Shown piece by piece: positions 33,435 through 41,616 of a stretch of 64,000 bases of DNA; positions within the stretch are counted from its first letter, which is position 1, and every line of letters begins with the position of its first letter. Location: positions 19,753 through 83,752 of the IMG/VR virus record IMGVR_UViG_3300049433_000139, one strand, 5' to 3'. The notes below the pieces were generated by a model. The model was not told the DNA's origin. It searched no databases and saw only the letters and a program-made list of their open reading frames with translations. The translations under genes and the position numbers were made by a program. This DNA is from a virus.

Positions 33435-34816
33435 GTGAGCCACGCCGGCAACGTGCCTGTTCGTTCGTGGGGGACCACGTGCCTATCGCCACGCAGGACG
33501 CGCGTCATTAAATCGCGGGTATGCTTGGACATTTCGTTGGCCATGTACTCGGCAGCGGCTTCTTTCGCCGCGAGATTATCGACCACTGCGCCCTCCGCAG
33601 TTGATGCGATGAAATGGGCAGAGACGGGTTGGGTTTGACCAAAACGCCAGCAACGACGAATAGCCTGAAAGAGCTGTTCGAAGCTGTCATTAAGGCCGAC
33701 GAAAACCATATCGGCGCAGGCTTGAAAGTTAAGTCCCCATCCTGCGATCGAGGGTTTCGTCACAAGCACGCGAATTTGCCCGTTCACGAAACCCATCAGG
33801 CGCTTGGTTTTCAAGTCGGGATGATCGGACCCCTTGACTTCGACGGCGCCAGCGATCGCGGCCGTAAGCGCCTCGCTCTCCACGTTCGTATTGCACCATA
33901 CGAGCCACGGGCGATCCGGTCGGCTGTTTACTAGGGCAGCGGCAGCGGCGACTCGGTCCACGGCGCTTTCCCGGCGGGCGCGCATTCGTTCGGAGAGGGA
34001 GCGCGCCACGGGCAAATCGGACGGAACGGTGATAAAATGCTTGTGCAGCGGCGGGAGGTCGTATCCGGGTTCGTCATATCCCAATTCGCGGGGATGCCGC
34101 AGCATCACGGACCAGGATGAAAGCCACGCCCAAAACTCCTGCTCGGCGTGACCCTTTAAGCGCCATTCCGCAACTGGTTTAGACCCGTGGTTGTTGACGT
34201 TTGTTGCCTTCATCGATCCGTCATGGACGAACCAAGTAGCAAGCATCTCTTTAGCCGAACAGACGCCCAGGAACTCGGCGTGGTTGCCGAGTTCAACGTA
34301 GTCGTTAGGTGCCGGCGTCGCAGTGCAGGGCAGGCGATACGGAATATCCGCAGTAAAGCGAATGAGAGATGAGCGCGTCTTGCTGTCATGCGCTTTGATG
34401 ATGCTGGACTCGTCTAAGACGATACCGTCGAAGTGCGCGGGGTCGAAGTTCTGGATTCGGTCGTAGTTCGTGACGACGATGTTGCTGCGGATTTGGGACT
34501 GATCTGCGGCGTAGGCAACCGAATCGATGTTGAACTTTTGCGCCTCTTGGACGGTTTGATGCGCTACGGCGAGCGGCGCCAGCACGAGCACGGGACGCTT
34601 GGTCTCTTGCTGGACGGCTTGCGCCCATGAAAGCTGCGAAAACGTTTTTCCCAAGCCGGTCCCGGCGAACACGGCACCGCGTCCGCGTCGCAATGCCCAT
34701 GTCACGATATCGGATTGAAACGGGCGGAGTGCAGCGGGAAGGGCGGGGATAGTGGATAGGCCAACCGAATCCGGCTGCGTCATCTTGTCTGCGAGGAAAG
34801 CTTCGTAGGTGCTCAT
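33431..34816 (-). CDS. SNF2-like superfamily 2 helicase
   Basis: A 461-residue protein starting MSTYEAFLADKMTQ. Walker A GTGLGKT at residues 52-58, Walker B VLDESSIIK, motif III TATPAPNDY, and motif VI RRCWRFGQTQPV, which is the SNF2 pattern RxxRxGQ. These phage helicases commonly stand beside VRR-NUC and DUF2815 in replication modules. ATGA overlap with the upstream gene. Confidence 0.85.
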   Translation of the reverse strand: MSTYEAFLADKMTQPDSVGLSTIPALPAALRPFQSDIVTWALRRGRGAVFAGTGLGKTFSQLSWAQAVQQETKRPVLVLAPLAVAHQTVQEAQKFNIDSVAYAADQSQIRSNIVVTNYDRIQNFDPAHFDGIVLDESSIIKAHDSKTRSSLIRFTADIPYRLPCTATPAPNDYVELGNHAEFLGVCSAKEMLATWFVHDGSMKATNVNNHGSKPVAEWRLKGHAEQEFWAWLSSWSVMLRHPRELGYDEPGYDLPPLHKHFITVPSDLPVARSLSERMRARRESAVDRVAAAAALVNSRPDRPWLVWCNTNVESEALTAAIAGAVEVKGSDHPDLKTKRLMGFVNGQIRVLVTKPSIAGWGLNFQACADMVFVGLNDSFEQLFQAIRRCWRFGQTQPVSAHFIASTAEGAVVDNLAAKEAAAEYMANEMSKHTRDLMTRVLRGDRHVVPHERTGTLPAWLT

Positions 34817-35061
34817 GTGAGGGGCACCGGACAAGCCGGAAGCGCGATAGGACATGGCGGCAACTCTGCAGTAAGGCCCAACACCGCCGCCACGGCCCCG
34901 CTACAAGTCGGCTCAACCCGTATCGAATAGCCGTCCCCCTTGGACCGCTGCAACGATGCCTGATAGCCCCAACCATCGCCGGGCAAAGCAGGGTGCTTCG
35001 TTCGACAGATATTCAGCGCAACAAATTCAGTGCGATCGAGGGCGTCGAGAGGGAGGGGCAT
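34813..35061 (-). CDS. Small early phage protein, probably leaderless
   Basis: An 82-residue protein starting MPLPLDALDRTEFVALNIC, with a Pro/Cys-rich end. The ATG is 9 bases from a phage-family -10 box, so the leader is only a few bases or none. It opens the replication operon 29072-35061. Function unknown. Confidence 0.55.
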   Translation of the reverse strand: MPLPLDALDRTEFVALNICRTKHPALPGDGWGYQASLQRSKGDGYSIRVEPTCSGAVAAVLGLTAELPPCPIALPACPVPLT

Positions 35062-35070
35062 GTGGCGCTT

Positions 35071-35098
35071 AAAATGCACCAAATTTGTAAAAAGTCAA
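35071..35098 (-). promoter_or_regulatory. Phage-family promoter, leftward
   Basis: TTGACT (35098-35093), spacer TTTTACAAATTTGGTG (16 bases), CATTTT (35076-35071). Next start codon at 35061. Confidence 0.7.
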
Positions 35099-35204
35099 CA
35101 GAAGTCCGGAACGTTCACAAGAAATGTGCGGCATGGAAAAAGGAACTACTGCAGCGCTTGCTCGGCAAAACGCAACAGTTAGTAGCAACGGCGGCGGGCG
35201 GGTA

Positions 35205-35606
35205 CTACTTCGGCCGCCAGTTCGTGCCCTTCTCTTTCAGTTCACGGATCAGGCGCTTCGTGAGGCCGTCCTGCGGGTTGATCCCCTTATCGCCGAGCGC
35301 CTTGATTGTTTTGGTCAACTCGCGGGCGTCCTCAATCGAAATATACTCGTCGCCCTTGTTCAAAACGCCCAACTTGAGCAGGCACCGTTCCTCGCCGCAG
35401 AAATAATTCGCGGACAACGTAATAGACCCGCTCGGCAGTACAGTGTATCGCAGGCCCGTCACCATGTCGTCGGACAGGTTCGCCCGCGTCATAAGACTCT
35501 TGCCGTTTTGCAAATCCTTAGCGATGACAAACAGGGTTGCTTCTGTAAATTTAGTACCCTTCTTCATAGCTTGCCGTTCGCCCTCTCGAACATATTGACG
35601 CGCCAT
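35205..35606 (-). CDS. Stand-alone integrase arm-binding-like (DUF4102-like) protein
   Basis: A 133-residue protein starting MARQYVREGERQAMKKG with a strong GGAGGTGATT 6 bases upstream, the best ribosome site in the phage. Residues about 50-120 align in form with the N-terminal DUF4102 domain of tyrosine integrases: a beta strand around LRYTVLPSGSITLSA, a Lys/Arg strand, LGVLN, then SIEDARELTKTIKALGDKGINPQD. No catalytic domain follows. It is the first leftward gene at the divergent control region, where a repressor is expected; it could be a DNA-binding regulator or an antagonist of the integrase. Similarity is from pattern only. Confidence 0.5.
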   Translation of the reverse strand: MARQYVREGERQAMKKGTKFTEATLFVIAKDLQNGKSLMTRANLSDDMVTGLRYTVLPSGSITLSANYFCGEERCLLKLGVLNKGDEYISIEDARELTKTIKALGDKGINPQDGLTKRLIRELKEKGTNWRPK

Positions 35607-35636
35607 AATTAATCACCTCCAAAAGTACCGTTGCGA

Positions 35637-35666
35637 GTTGTAGAGCGCAAAACATTGGGGTGTCAA
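35637..35666 (-). promoter_or_regulatory. Leftward promoter in the divergent control region
   Basis: TTGACA (35666-35661) and TACAAC (35642-35637) with an 18-base spacer. It faces the DUF4102-like gene. It is not a member of the spacer-conserved family. Confidence 0.45.
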
Positions 35667-35687
35667 TGAAAAAGATTGCAATAAGTG

Positions 35688-35807
35688 TTGACTTTTGGCA
35701 AAAGCAGCGGACGGGCCGGATTCGCCCCAACTGGGCAAGCTGCCGTCTCAGAAACAAGTGGCGATCTTTTACAAATCTGTTGACTTTTCCCAAAGTGCGT
35801 CTAGAAA
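35688..35807 (+). promoter_or_regulatory. Rightward phage-family promoter and an upstream half copy
   Basis: The full copy is TTGACT (35780-35785), spacer TTTCCCAAAGTGCGTC (16 bases), TAGAAA (35802-35807). An additional TTGACTTTTGGCAAAA at 35688-35703 has no clear -10 and may be an operator. Two copies facing the same way lie 90 bases apart. Confidence 0.6.
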
Positions 35808-35848
35808 TGGGACGGTACGCATCACACAACCCGCGGGGAAAACGCACT

Positions 35849-36514
35849 ATGTCAATTCGAATTACTCTGACGCCGGTCAACCATTCGGTGGATTTCGAGG
35901 TCGGCTCGCCTGAGGAAGGAATCTCCTTCGTTACCGAAAAGGGCGCGGCGCTGACGGCGCTGCTCGACGTGCTGGATCGGTTGCCCAAGGGCGATACGGC
36001 ACTGGCAACGGAAACGGCGGCCCATGGCGAACCGGCCAAGGAACGCAAGCCGCGCGGCCCGAACAAGCCGAAGGTGGACGCCGTAGCCCCGGCGCCGTTG
36101 GCCATACCGAGTGCAGCGCTTCCCGCTCCCCCGGCGCCTTTGGCAGGAACCGCCCCGATTGCGCCGGCCACCGCGCCCCAAGGCGACGACATGCCCGCAT
36201 TCCTGAAACGTGACGCCAACAACGCATCGCCGGCCATTCCCGCCCCGGCCGCTCCCCCGCCGCCCTTGGCTCCGCCCGCGCCTCCCGTTCCGGCCGCTCC
36301 GCCGCCCACGGGCGTGCTTGCGGAAAAGATCATTGCGAACTTGGACGCGCGCGCGAAGGGCACTCCGGATGGCGGCAAGTCGATCGCCGATTGGCTCGCC
36401 GGTCCCGGCTGCGGCATCACGGTTCCGGGCGCGACTTATGCCGAAGCCATCGCCGTGATTCGTATGACGGCGGATGCGAAGCTGGAACCGCTGTTGCCGG
36501 CGTTGGGCCTGTAA
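35849..36514 (+). CDS. Proline/alanine-rich phage protein
   Basis: A 221-residue protein starting MSIRITLTPVNHSVDFEVG. A short N-terminal beta domain, a helix (ALTALLDVLDRLPKG), then a long Pro/Ala-rich low-complexity linker (about residues 80-160) and a C-terminal folded domain (VLAEKIIANLDARAKG). It opens the rightward replication operon. Function unknown. Confidence 0.6.
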   Translation: MSIRITLTPVNHSVDFEVGSPEEGISFVTEKGAALTALLDVLDRLPKGDTALATETAAHGEPAKERKPRGPNKPKVDAVAPAPLAIPSAALPAPPAPLAGTAPIAPATAPQGDDMPAFLKRDANNASPAIPAPAAPPPPLAPPAPPVPAAPPPTGVLAEKIIANLDARAKGTPDGGKSIADWLAGPGCGITVPGATYAEAIAVIRMTADAKLEPLLPALGL

Positions 36515-36575
36515 GGCGGAGGGAGACGGGCCGCTGCGAATGGGCGCGGCGGCCACGCGGTAGGAGCGTTTTGCG

Positions 36576-37091
36576 ATGGATGACGCGGACGGATTTAGAA
36601 TCGAAGCCGCCGAGCAGTTTGGTTTTATAGCGACCGACCCTGGAGCGGGCGCTTATGACGGAACGTATGCGTGCAGCGTTCAACAAGTAATCGCATTTGC
36701 CAAGGCGTGCGAGCGCGCGGGGATGGCGGCTGCACTGAAACTTGTGCGGATCACGGCGCAAGGTGGAAGAGATATCAAGATAAATGCCGCTCCTATCGCG
36801 CTCGACGTAATTTCCGGCGTGTTGGAGCATGCGGTTTGGAAAACGGACGCGGAACTGGCGCCGATTCTGGCCGCCGAGGAAGCGCGGTTTATGACGGCGC
36901 AGGGATACGTTCGCGCCGCAGATGATCAGCCCGGCGCACGATGGATAAAGCCCGAATCGAAATGTGACGGATGCATTCCTGCATCGGTAGTGCCATCCGA
37001 ATGCGTTGGCTGCGGACAAAATCCGGCCGACCCGCCGTCGAAACTTTGCCCCGGCTGTCAAGCCTACCGGGAGCATACCACATGTTCGTAA
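36576..37091 (+). CDS. Phage protein with C-terminal zinc ribbon
   Basis: A 171-residue protein starting MDDADGFRIEAAEQFGF. The last 45 residues hold three Cys pairs (CDGC, CVGC, CPGC) of zinc-ribbon type. The N-terminal part is alpha-beta (KACERAGMAAALKLVRI). Function unknown. Confidence 0.6.
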   Translation: MDDADGFRIEAAEQFGFIATDPGAGAYDGTYACSVQQVIAFAKACERAGMAAALKLVRITAQGGRDIKINAAPIALDVISGVLEHAVWKTDAELAPILAAEEARFMTAQGYVRAADDQPGARWIKPESKCDGCIPASVVPSECVGCGQNPADPPSKLCPGCQAYREHTTCS

Positions 37092-37312
37092 CTGTAGTAG
37101 CCGTGCTCTGTCTTTCCACCGGCCTCTGCGTCGAGGAAATCGTCACCGATTCCAACCTCGAACCCACGCTTTCCTTTTCCTCCTGCCTTTCGGGAGCGCA
37201 AGCGCCGCTCGCCAAGTGGAAAGGCGAACATCCGGTGTATCGTTCTGCGGCGTATCGGATTGAGAAGTACCGGTGTGTGCCGGGGCATTACGAAATACGG
37301 GGACGGGTCTGA
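37082..37312 (+). CDS. Small Cys-containing exported phage protein
   Basis: A 76-residue protein starting MFVTVVAVLCLSTGLCVEE, a hydrophobic N-terminus that may be a signal or anchor, followed by two Cys (SSCLSG, YRCVPG) in a compact domain. Overlaps the upstream gene by 10 bases. Small proteins with this layout recur in alphaproteobacterial phages. Function unknown. Confidence 0.55.
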   Translation: MFVTVVAVLCLSTGLCVEEIVTDSNLEPTLSFSSCLSGAQAPLAKWKGEHPVYRSAAYRIEKYRCVPGHYEIRGRV

Positions 37313-37620
37313 TGCTTCCCCTTAGCGAAATTGAAGTTACGCAATTGCGCCGGCTCATGAACGGCGAAAACATTTGTTCAAGTGATCGCCCTACTGATCG
37401 CGCGCGGACACGATTGAAACGGTTGGGTTATGTCCAATTTGATCGCAGTGCGTGGCTGTGGCGAATTACCGCTGCGGGACGGGAACATCTTGCGGCTTTG
37501 GACTCGCGCCTCGCCTGCGAATACTGCGGCCCCGGCAAGCGAACAGGACTGCCCGGCAACGCTTGCGAAAATTGCATGAATGCGGGACTTAAGAACCCGA
37601 CAGCGGAGGATTTGAAATGA
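37312..37620 (+). CDS. Winged-helix and zinc-knuckle phage protein
   Basis: A 102-residue protein starting MLPLSEIEVTQLRRLMNG. The first half is a winged-helix pattern (RTRLKRLGYVQFDRSAWLWRITAAG), and the second has ACEYCGPGKRTGLPGNACENC, two Cys pairs. The ATG shares a base with the upstream TGA. Possible DNA-binding role. Confidence 0.6.
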   Translation: MLPLSEIEVTQLRRLMNGENICSSDRPTDRARTRLKRLGYVQFDRSAWLWRITAAGREHLAALDSRLACEYCGPGKRTGLPGNACENCMNAGLKNPTAEDLK

Positions 37621-37841
37621 CCGAAACAGAGTATTTAGAACGCAAGCCTGATCGCACCATTGAGGAAACCGCCAAACTGCTTCGGTTGCGCCTAAAAGGC
37701 GACGACACCGCTGATGATGCAAGGCTTTTCATTGCGTATCGCGAATCTGGAGCGTTTCGTCGAGTGCTTGCGGACGGAATCACGGGCATCGACATTCGCC
37801 GTCTTTGTGACGCTGTACTTGGACCGGAGCCGCAGCCATGA
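37617..37841 (+). CDS. Small helical phage protein
   Basis: A 74-residue protein starting MTETEYLERKPDRTIEET, overlapping the upstream gene and the nuclease gene by 4 bases (ATGA). Helical and charged. Function unknown. Confidence 0.6.
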   Translation: MTETEYLERKPDRTIEETAKLLRLRLKGDDTADDARLFIAYRESGAFRRVLADGITGIDIRRLCDAVLGPEPQP

Positions 37842-38980
37842 ACGCGCACATCGACCCCAACGCCGCTCATGCCGTTTACGCCCCTTCAAGCGCGCACCGC
37901 TGGACCGTCTGCACCGCGAGCGCCACGGCGATTGCCGCCATGCAGCGGGTCGTGACGCTGGACGAACACGAGGCCGCAGAAAACGGGACTGCGGCGCATG
38001 ACGAAATCGAGCGCATATTGGGGCAGTTTAACGGCCAGATAGTCGAGCCGGAAGCCCTCAGAGCTGCGGCGGCCGATTTGCTCGATTTCGATCACCCCGC
38101 CGCTTACGGCATCGCGCTTACGATCAACTATGTTGCGGGCCTTCCCGCCGGCCGCGTTTGGATTGAACAGCGTGTTGCGCTTACGGACCAGATTTGGGGC
38201 CGCTGTGACATTGCCCATTGGCACGAAGATTCGGAAACGCTTACCATCGTGGACTATAAAAATGGGTTTGTCGGCGTCGACGCCGAAGAAAACGAGCAGC
38301 TCCGAATCTACGGCGCCGCGTCGATTTACACACATCGCCTCGTTGCCGCGCAGTGGATCCGGTACGCAGTAGTGCAGCCGAACGATTTCATGCCAGGGCC
38401 GCGCGTCAAGCAGTGGGTGGAAAGTGCTACGGACCTGTTTGCATGGGCGGAAAAGACTGCCGCCATCCCACGCGGGCCGCTCGTTTTTAAGTTCGGCCCG
38501 AGCCAATGCCGCGATTGCCCTTTGCTTGGAACGTGCGCGCCGACAAAGGACGTACTGGCGCAATTCGCCGCAGTGGTCGCTACCGGCACCGACCCGACGC
38601 CCGCGCAGATACCGCTTTTCGTGGCGCTCAAAAAACCCATAGACCATTTCTTTGAAGGGCTGATGAAAAACGGCACCAAGAAAGCCTTGGCGGGGTCCGT
38701 TCCGCCGGGCATGAAACTGGTCACCGCCGTGAAGCATCGGCAGTGGAAATCGGAGGCCGATGCGCGGGCCGCCGTGCTTGCTGCGAAGGGCGTCGAGGCG
38801 CTGAAACCGCCGACGCCGGCACAAGCGGAGGATATGGGAATCGACATATCGGGACTTGCGGACAAGCCCGAGGGCGGCCCGGCGCTGGCGTTTGAGTCGG
38901 ATAAGCGGAAACCTTGGGCTAGGAAGGGCGTCGACGAGATGTTCAAGGGCGTGGCGGATTTGACGGGAGGTGGGAAGTGA
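37838..38980 (+). CDS. Cas4/RecB-like PD-(D/E)XK nuclease (DUF2800)
   Basis: A 380-residue protein. N-terminal SSAHRWTVCTASATA with a Cys and a following HDE, then VWIEQRVALTDQIWGRCDIAHW and LTIVDYKNG, which are the D and DxK parts of the nuclease core. The CRDCPLLGTC cluster near residue 224 looks like an iron-sulphur or zinc site as in Cas4. These nucleases partner DUF2815 and SNF2 proteins in phage replication modules. ATGA overlap upstream, GTGA overlap downstream. Confidence 0.8.
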   Translation: MNAHIDPNAAHAVYAPSSAHRWTVCTASATAIAAMQRVVTLDEHEAAENGTAAHDEIERILGQFNGQIVEPEALRAAAADLLDFDHPAAYGIALTINYVAGLPAGRVWIEQRVALTDQIWGRCDIAHWHEDSETLTIVDYKNGFVGVDAEENEQLRIYGAASIYTHRLVAAQWIRYAVVQPNDFMPGPRVKQWVESATDLFAWAEKTAAIPRGPLVFKFGPSQCRDCPLLGTCAPTKDVLAQFAAVVATGTDPTPAQIPLFVALKKPIDHFFEGLMKNGTKKALAGSVPPGMKLVTAVKHRQWKSEADARAAVLAAKGVEALKPPTPAQAEDMGIDISGLADKPEGGPALAFESDKRKPWARKGVDEMFKGVADLTGGGK

Positions 38981-40377
38981 CCATAACCGGAGACGACCTT
39001 ATCCGATGGGGATACACCCCCGGCCCGTGGTTCAAGGCTGCGATCGCGCACGCCGCAACTCTGCCGGACCTTGACGAAGCGGACATGCGCGCCGCCCTTT
39101 CCCGCTTCGCACCCGCTCCTGTCGTGTTTCAAACAAGGCGCGAATCGGGCGCGCTCCCGTTCCACGTCAATCTTGAAGCGGACACACCCGACGAAGTAGC
39201 CAACGCCGCGGCGGTTGCCGAGCACATGGCGGAGCTGATGCGCGTGCCCACCATCCGCGCGGGCGCTGTGATGCCAGATGCGTGCCCGGCCGGCTCGGCT
39301 AAAGGCACAATTCCCGTTGGTGGCATTGTTGCAGCGGAGAACGCTATCCATCCTGGTTACCATTCGGCGGATATTTGCTGCTCAATGGCTATTTCCATTT
39401 TCGAAAGTGGCACGGACCCCGGCGCGGTGCTCGACGCAGGCATGAAGTTGTCGCACTTCGGCGCGGGCGGTCGACCGCACAGCCACGATATGCGCCCATC
39501 CGATTTGCTTCTTTCGCAGTTCGAAAGCAACCGCTTTCTTTCGACCACAACGGAGGCGGCAACGCGTCATTTCGGAACGCAGGGTGACGGGAATCATTTT
39601 TTCTACGTCGGCGTAGTGAAGTCCACAGGACAAGTCGCGCTTGTCACGCATCACGGCTCGCGCAAACCGGGCGCACTGCTCTACAAGGCGGGTATGGCAG
39701 TGGCGGAACGCGAAACCAGGAAGATCGCGCCCTCGGTGCCGAAGCATCAGGCATGGATTGTTGCCGATTCGGACGAAGGGCAGGACTACTGGAAAGCGCT
39801 ACAGATCATTCGCACCTGGACAAAAAAGAATCACTTCGTCATTCACGACGCGGTGACCAAGTACGTTGGCACGCGCGTAAAGGATCGATTCTGGAACGAG
39901 CACAATTTCGTTTGGCAAAAGTCAGATGGTCTCTTTTATCACGGTAAGGGCGCAACGCCCGCGTTCCCCTATTTCGCGCCGGATACGAACGGTCTCACGT
40001 TGATTCCCATGAATATGGCCGAACCGATCCTAATCACGCGCGGCCTTGATGCACCGAATGGGTTGGGTTTCTCGCCTCACGGCGCCGGCCGTAACTTGAG
40101 CCGTACCGGGTTCAAGCGTCAGTTGGGGAACCATGCGGACGAGGCGGCATTACACACGGCGGCCGGTCTCGTTCCCGGTATCGACGCGCGGTGGTTTTCG
40201 GGAACGCCGGATACTAGCGAAATGCCTGGCGCATACAAAAACGCCGCGAGTGTCCGGCGGCAGATAGCCACGTTCGGATTGGCTGAAATCGTCGACGAAG
40301 TGATGCCATATGGTTGCATCATGGCCGGGGAAGTCGACTGGCGGCGCGCGGGAAAAGAGATGGGAGCGGATGCATGA
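38977..40377 (+). CDS. rtcB: RtcB-type RNA ligase
   Basis: A 466-residue protein from GTG 38977. The active-site elements of RtcB are all present: SADICC with Asp132 and Cys134/135 for metal, GDGNHFFYVG with His207, THHGSRKPG with His225/226, and PHGAGRNLSR with His368, which matches the His that is guanylylated. RtcB joins 2',3'-cyclic phosphate or 3'-phosphate RNA ends to 5'-OH ends using GTP and Mn. It has no archease partner here. In a phage it could repair tRNAs cut by host toxins or anticodon nucleases. Confidence 0.9.
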   Translation: MTITGDDLIRWGYTPGPWFKAAIAHAATLPDLDEADMRAALSRFAPAPVVFQTRRESGALPFHVNLEADTPDEVANAAAVAEHMAELMRVPTIRAGAVMPDACPAGSAKGTIPVGGIVAAENAIHPGYHSADICCSMAISIFESGTDPGAVLDAGMKLSHFGAGGRPHSHDMRPSDLLLSQFESNRFLSTTTEAATRHFGTQGDGNHFFYVGVVKSTGQVALVTHHGSRKPGALLYKAGMAVAERETRKIAPSVPKHQAWIVADSDEGQDYWKALQIIRTWTKKNHFVIHDAVTKYVGTRVKDRFWNEHNFVWQKSDGLFYHGKGATPAFPYFAPDTNGLTLIPMNMAEPILITRGLDAPNGLGFSPHGAGRNLSRTGFKRQLGNHADEAALHTAAGLVPGIDARWFSGTPDTSEMPGAYKNAASVRRQIATFGLAEIVDEVMPYGCIMAGEVDWRRAGKEMGADA

Positions 40378-40595
40378 CCAAGCGCCTCGACGTTCACGGA
40401 TACCCGAACAATATGAGGGGTAAACGACCGCGCGAACCGCTGGTGCATCTGCTAGCCACTGACGAATACGGCGGCGTGGGGAGCATCACGTTTCATCCGA
40501 GTCGCGCGGCTGCGGTCGTCAAAGCCATTCCCAACGCGGCTAAATCAGCCACGGCCGGCCGACGCAACCGAGTTACGAGAGTTTCTTTAGAATAG
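40374..40595 (+). CDS. Small basic phage protein
   Basis: A 73-residue protein starting MTKRLDVHGYPNNMRGKRPR, with an ATGA overlap on rtcB. Basic, ends with RRNRVTRVSLE. Its stop lies 2 bases before a phage-family -35 box. Function unknown. Confidence 0.55.
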   Translation: MTKRLDVHGYPNNMRGKRPREPLVHLLATDEYGGVGSITFHPSRAAAVVKAIPNAAKSATAGRRNRVTRVSLE

Positions 40596-40597
40596 TG

Positions 40598-40625
40598 TTG
40601 ACTTTTCCCAAATACGCCGTAAGTT
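40598..40625 (+). promoter_or_regulatory. Phage-family promoter, rightward
   Basis: TTGACT (40598-40603), spacer TTTCCCAAATACGCCG (16 bases), TAAGTT (40620-40625). It drives the ssDNA-binding protein gene. Confidence 0.75.
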
Positions 40626-40662
40626 AGCATTTCCACGCAACCGTTACAACTGGAGTCTCAAA

Positions 40663-41616
40663 ATGAACGCCCCGACCCCGCAAGCCAAATATGAACGCAG
40701 CGCTCCGCAATCTTTGATGCGTGAAATTCGAATCGCTTATCCTTATCTCCACGAAAAGCGCGAGAAAAATTCCGCCGGTGTTCCATTCGTATATGGTGCC
40801 AAACATCCTAAGGCCGGTCAGCCCCACCCCCGCTACAGTGCAACGCTTATGTTCCCGAAGCTGGCCGCCGACGCGTCGCAATGTGCCAACTACATGTTTC
40901 TTTGGGGCATCGCTCAGGAGGCTGCTAAAAAATTGTGGCCGACAAGCGTTGATGCAGCGGGCAATTGGCTTTGGCCAGTCGGCGCGCAGTACGCCGTCAA
41001 GGACGGAGATGTGCCGTTCGTGTCGAAACCGAAGCCGGGCGTGCCCGCGCCGACGGCGGAAGAGACTGCGAAAAAGAACGCGTGGCGCCGTGGATATTGG
41101 ATTGTTGAAGTGGAAAATTTCCTCGATCCTGGACCGAGGGTTGCGAAAATTATCAACGGCGTTGAAGAAGAATTGCCTGCGAAAACAGTCAACGGAATCG
41201 TGCAGTACAAAGGTGGCGACTTCGGTGTCGTGAACATCCACGCTTGGTCTTACGAAAACGCTACTTTCGGTGTCAACTTCGGCTTCGACGGATTCTGTTT
41301 CACGCGTGAAGGCGAAGCGATCGGCAATTCCGGAGGCCCTCGCTCGGTGGCGCAGATGTTCACGGGCGTGGCTGGGATGGCTCCGCCGGTCGGCACTGCG
41401 GCTCCGGGTGCGGGTCCGGTCCAGGGCGGGCCACCGATGCCTCCCGTTGTGCCTGTCTACGCCCCGCAGCCTCAAGCCCCGGTTGCTCCCGTCTACGCCG
41501 CAGCTCCGCCCACCGCACCCGCTCCGCCCGCTCCGCCCGCTCCGCCCGCTCCGCCCATGCCTCCCGGCGCGATGGCACCGGCCGCGCCTGCGCTGCCGCC
41601 GTTCCCCGGCAGGTAG
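40663..41616 (+). CDS. ssDNA-binding protein (DUF2815)
   Basis: A 317-residue protein with good GGAG upstream. Residues 1-225 show the DUF2815 pattern: REIRIAYPYLHEKREKN, PRYSATLMFPK, NFLDPGPRVAKI and NIHAWSYENATFGVNFGFDG. It ends in a Pro/Ala-rich tail (about 90 residues) with a tandem 9-base repeat in the DNA. DUF2815 proteins bind single-stranded DNA in phage replication. The tail is likely flexible and may contact partner proteins. Confidence 0.8.
   Translation: MNAPTPQAKYERSAPQSLMREIRIAYPYLHEKREKNSAGVPFVYGAKHPKAGQPHPRYSATLMFPKLAADASQCANYMFLWGIAQEAAKKLWPTSVDAAGNWLWPVGAQYAVKDGDVPFVSKPKPGVPAPTAEETAKKNAWRRGYWIVEVENFLDPGPRVAKIINGVEEELPAKTVNGIVQYKGGDFGVVNIHAWSYENATFGVNFGFDGFCFTREGEAIGNSGGPRSVAQMFTGVAGMAPPVGTAAPGAGPVQGGPPMPPVVPVYAPQPQAPVAPVYAAAPPTAPAPPAPPAPPAPPMPPGAMAPAAPALPPFPGR
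41521..41556 (+). repeat. Four tandem copies of GCTCCGCCC in the ssDNA-binding gene
   Basis: Exact 9-base units at 41521, 41530, 41539 and 41548 encode repeated Ala-Pro-Pro. A slippage-prone tract. Confidence 0.9.

Noticed and set aside
35660-35848. In-frame upstream extension of the Pro/Ala-rich gene
   Set aside because: The extension would run through the promoters at 35688 and 35780; the ATG at 35849 lies just after them.
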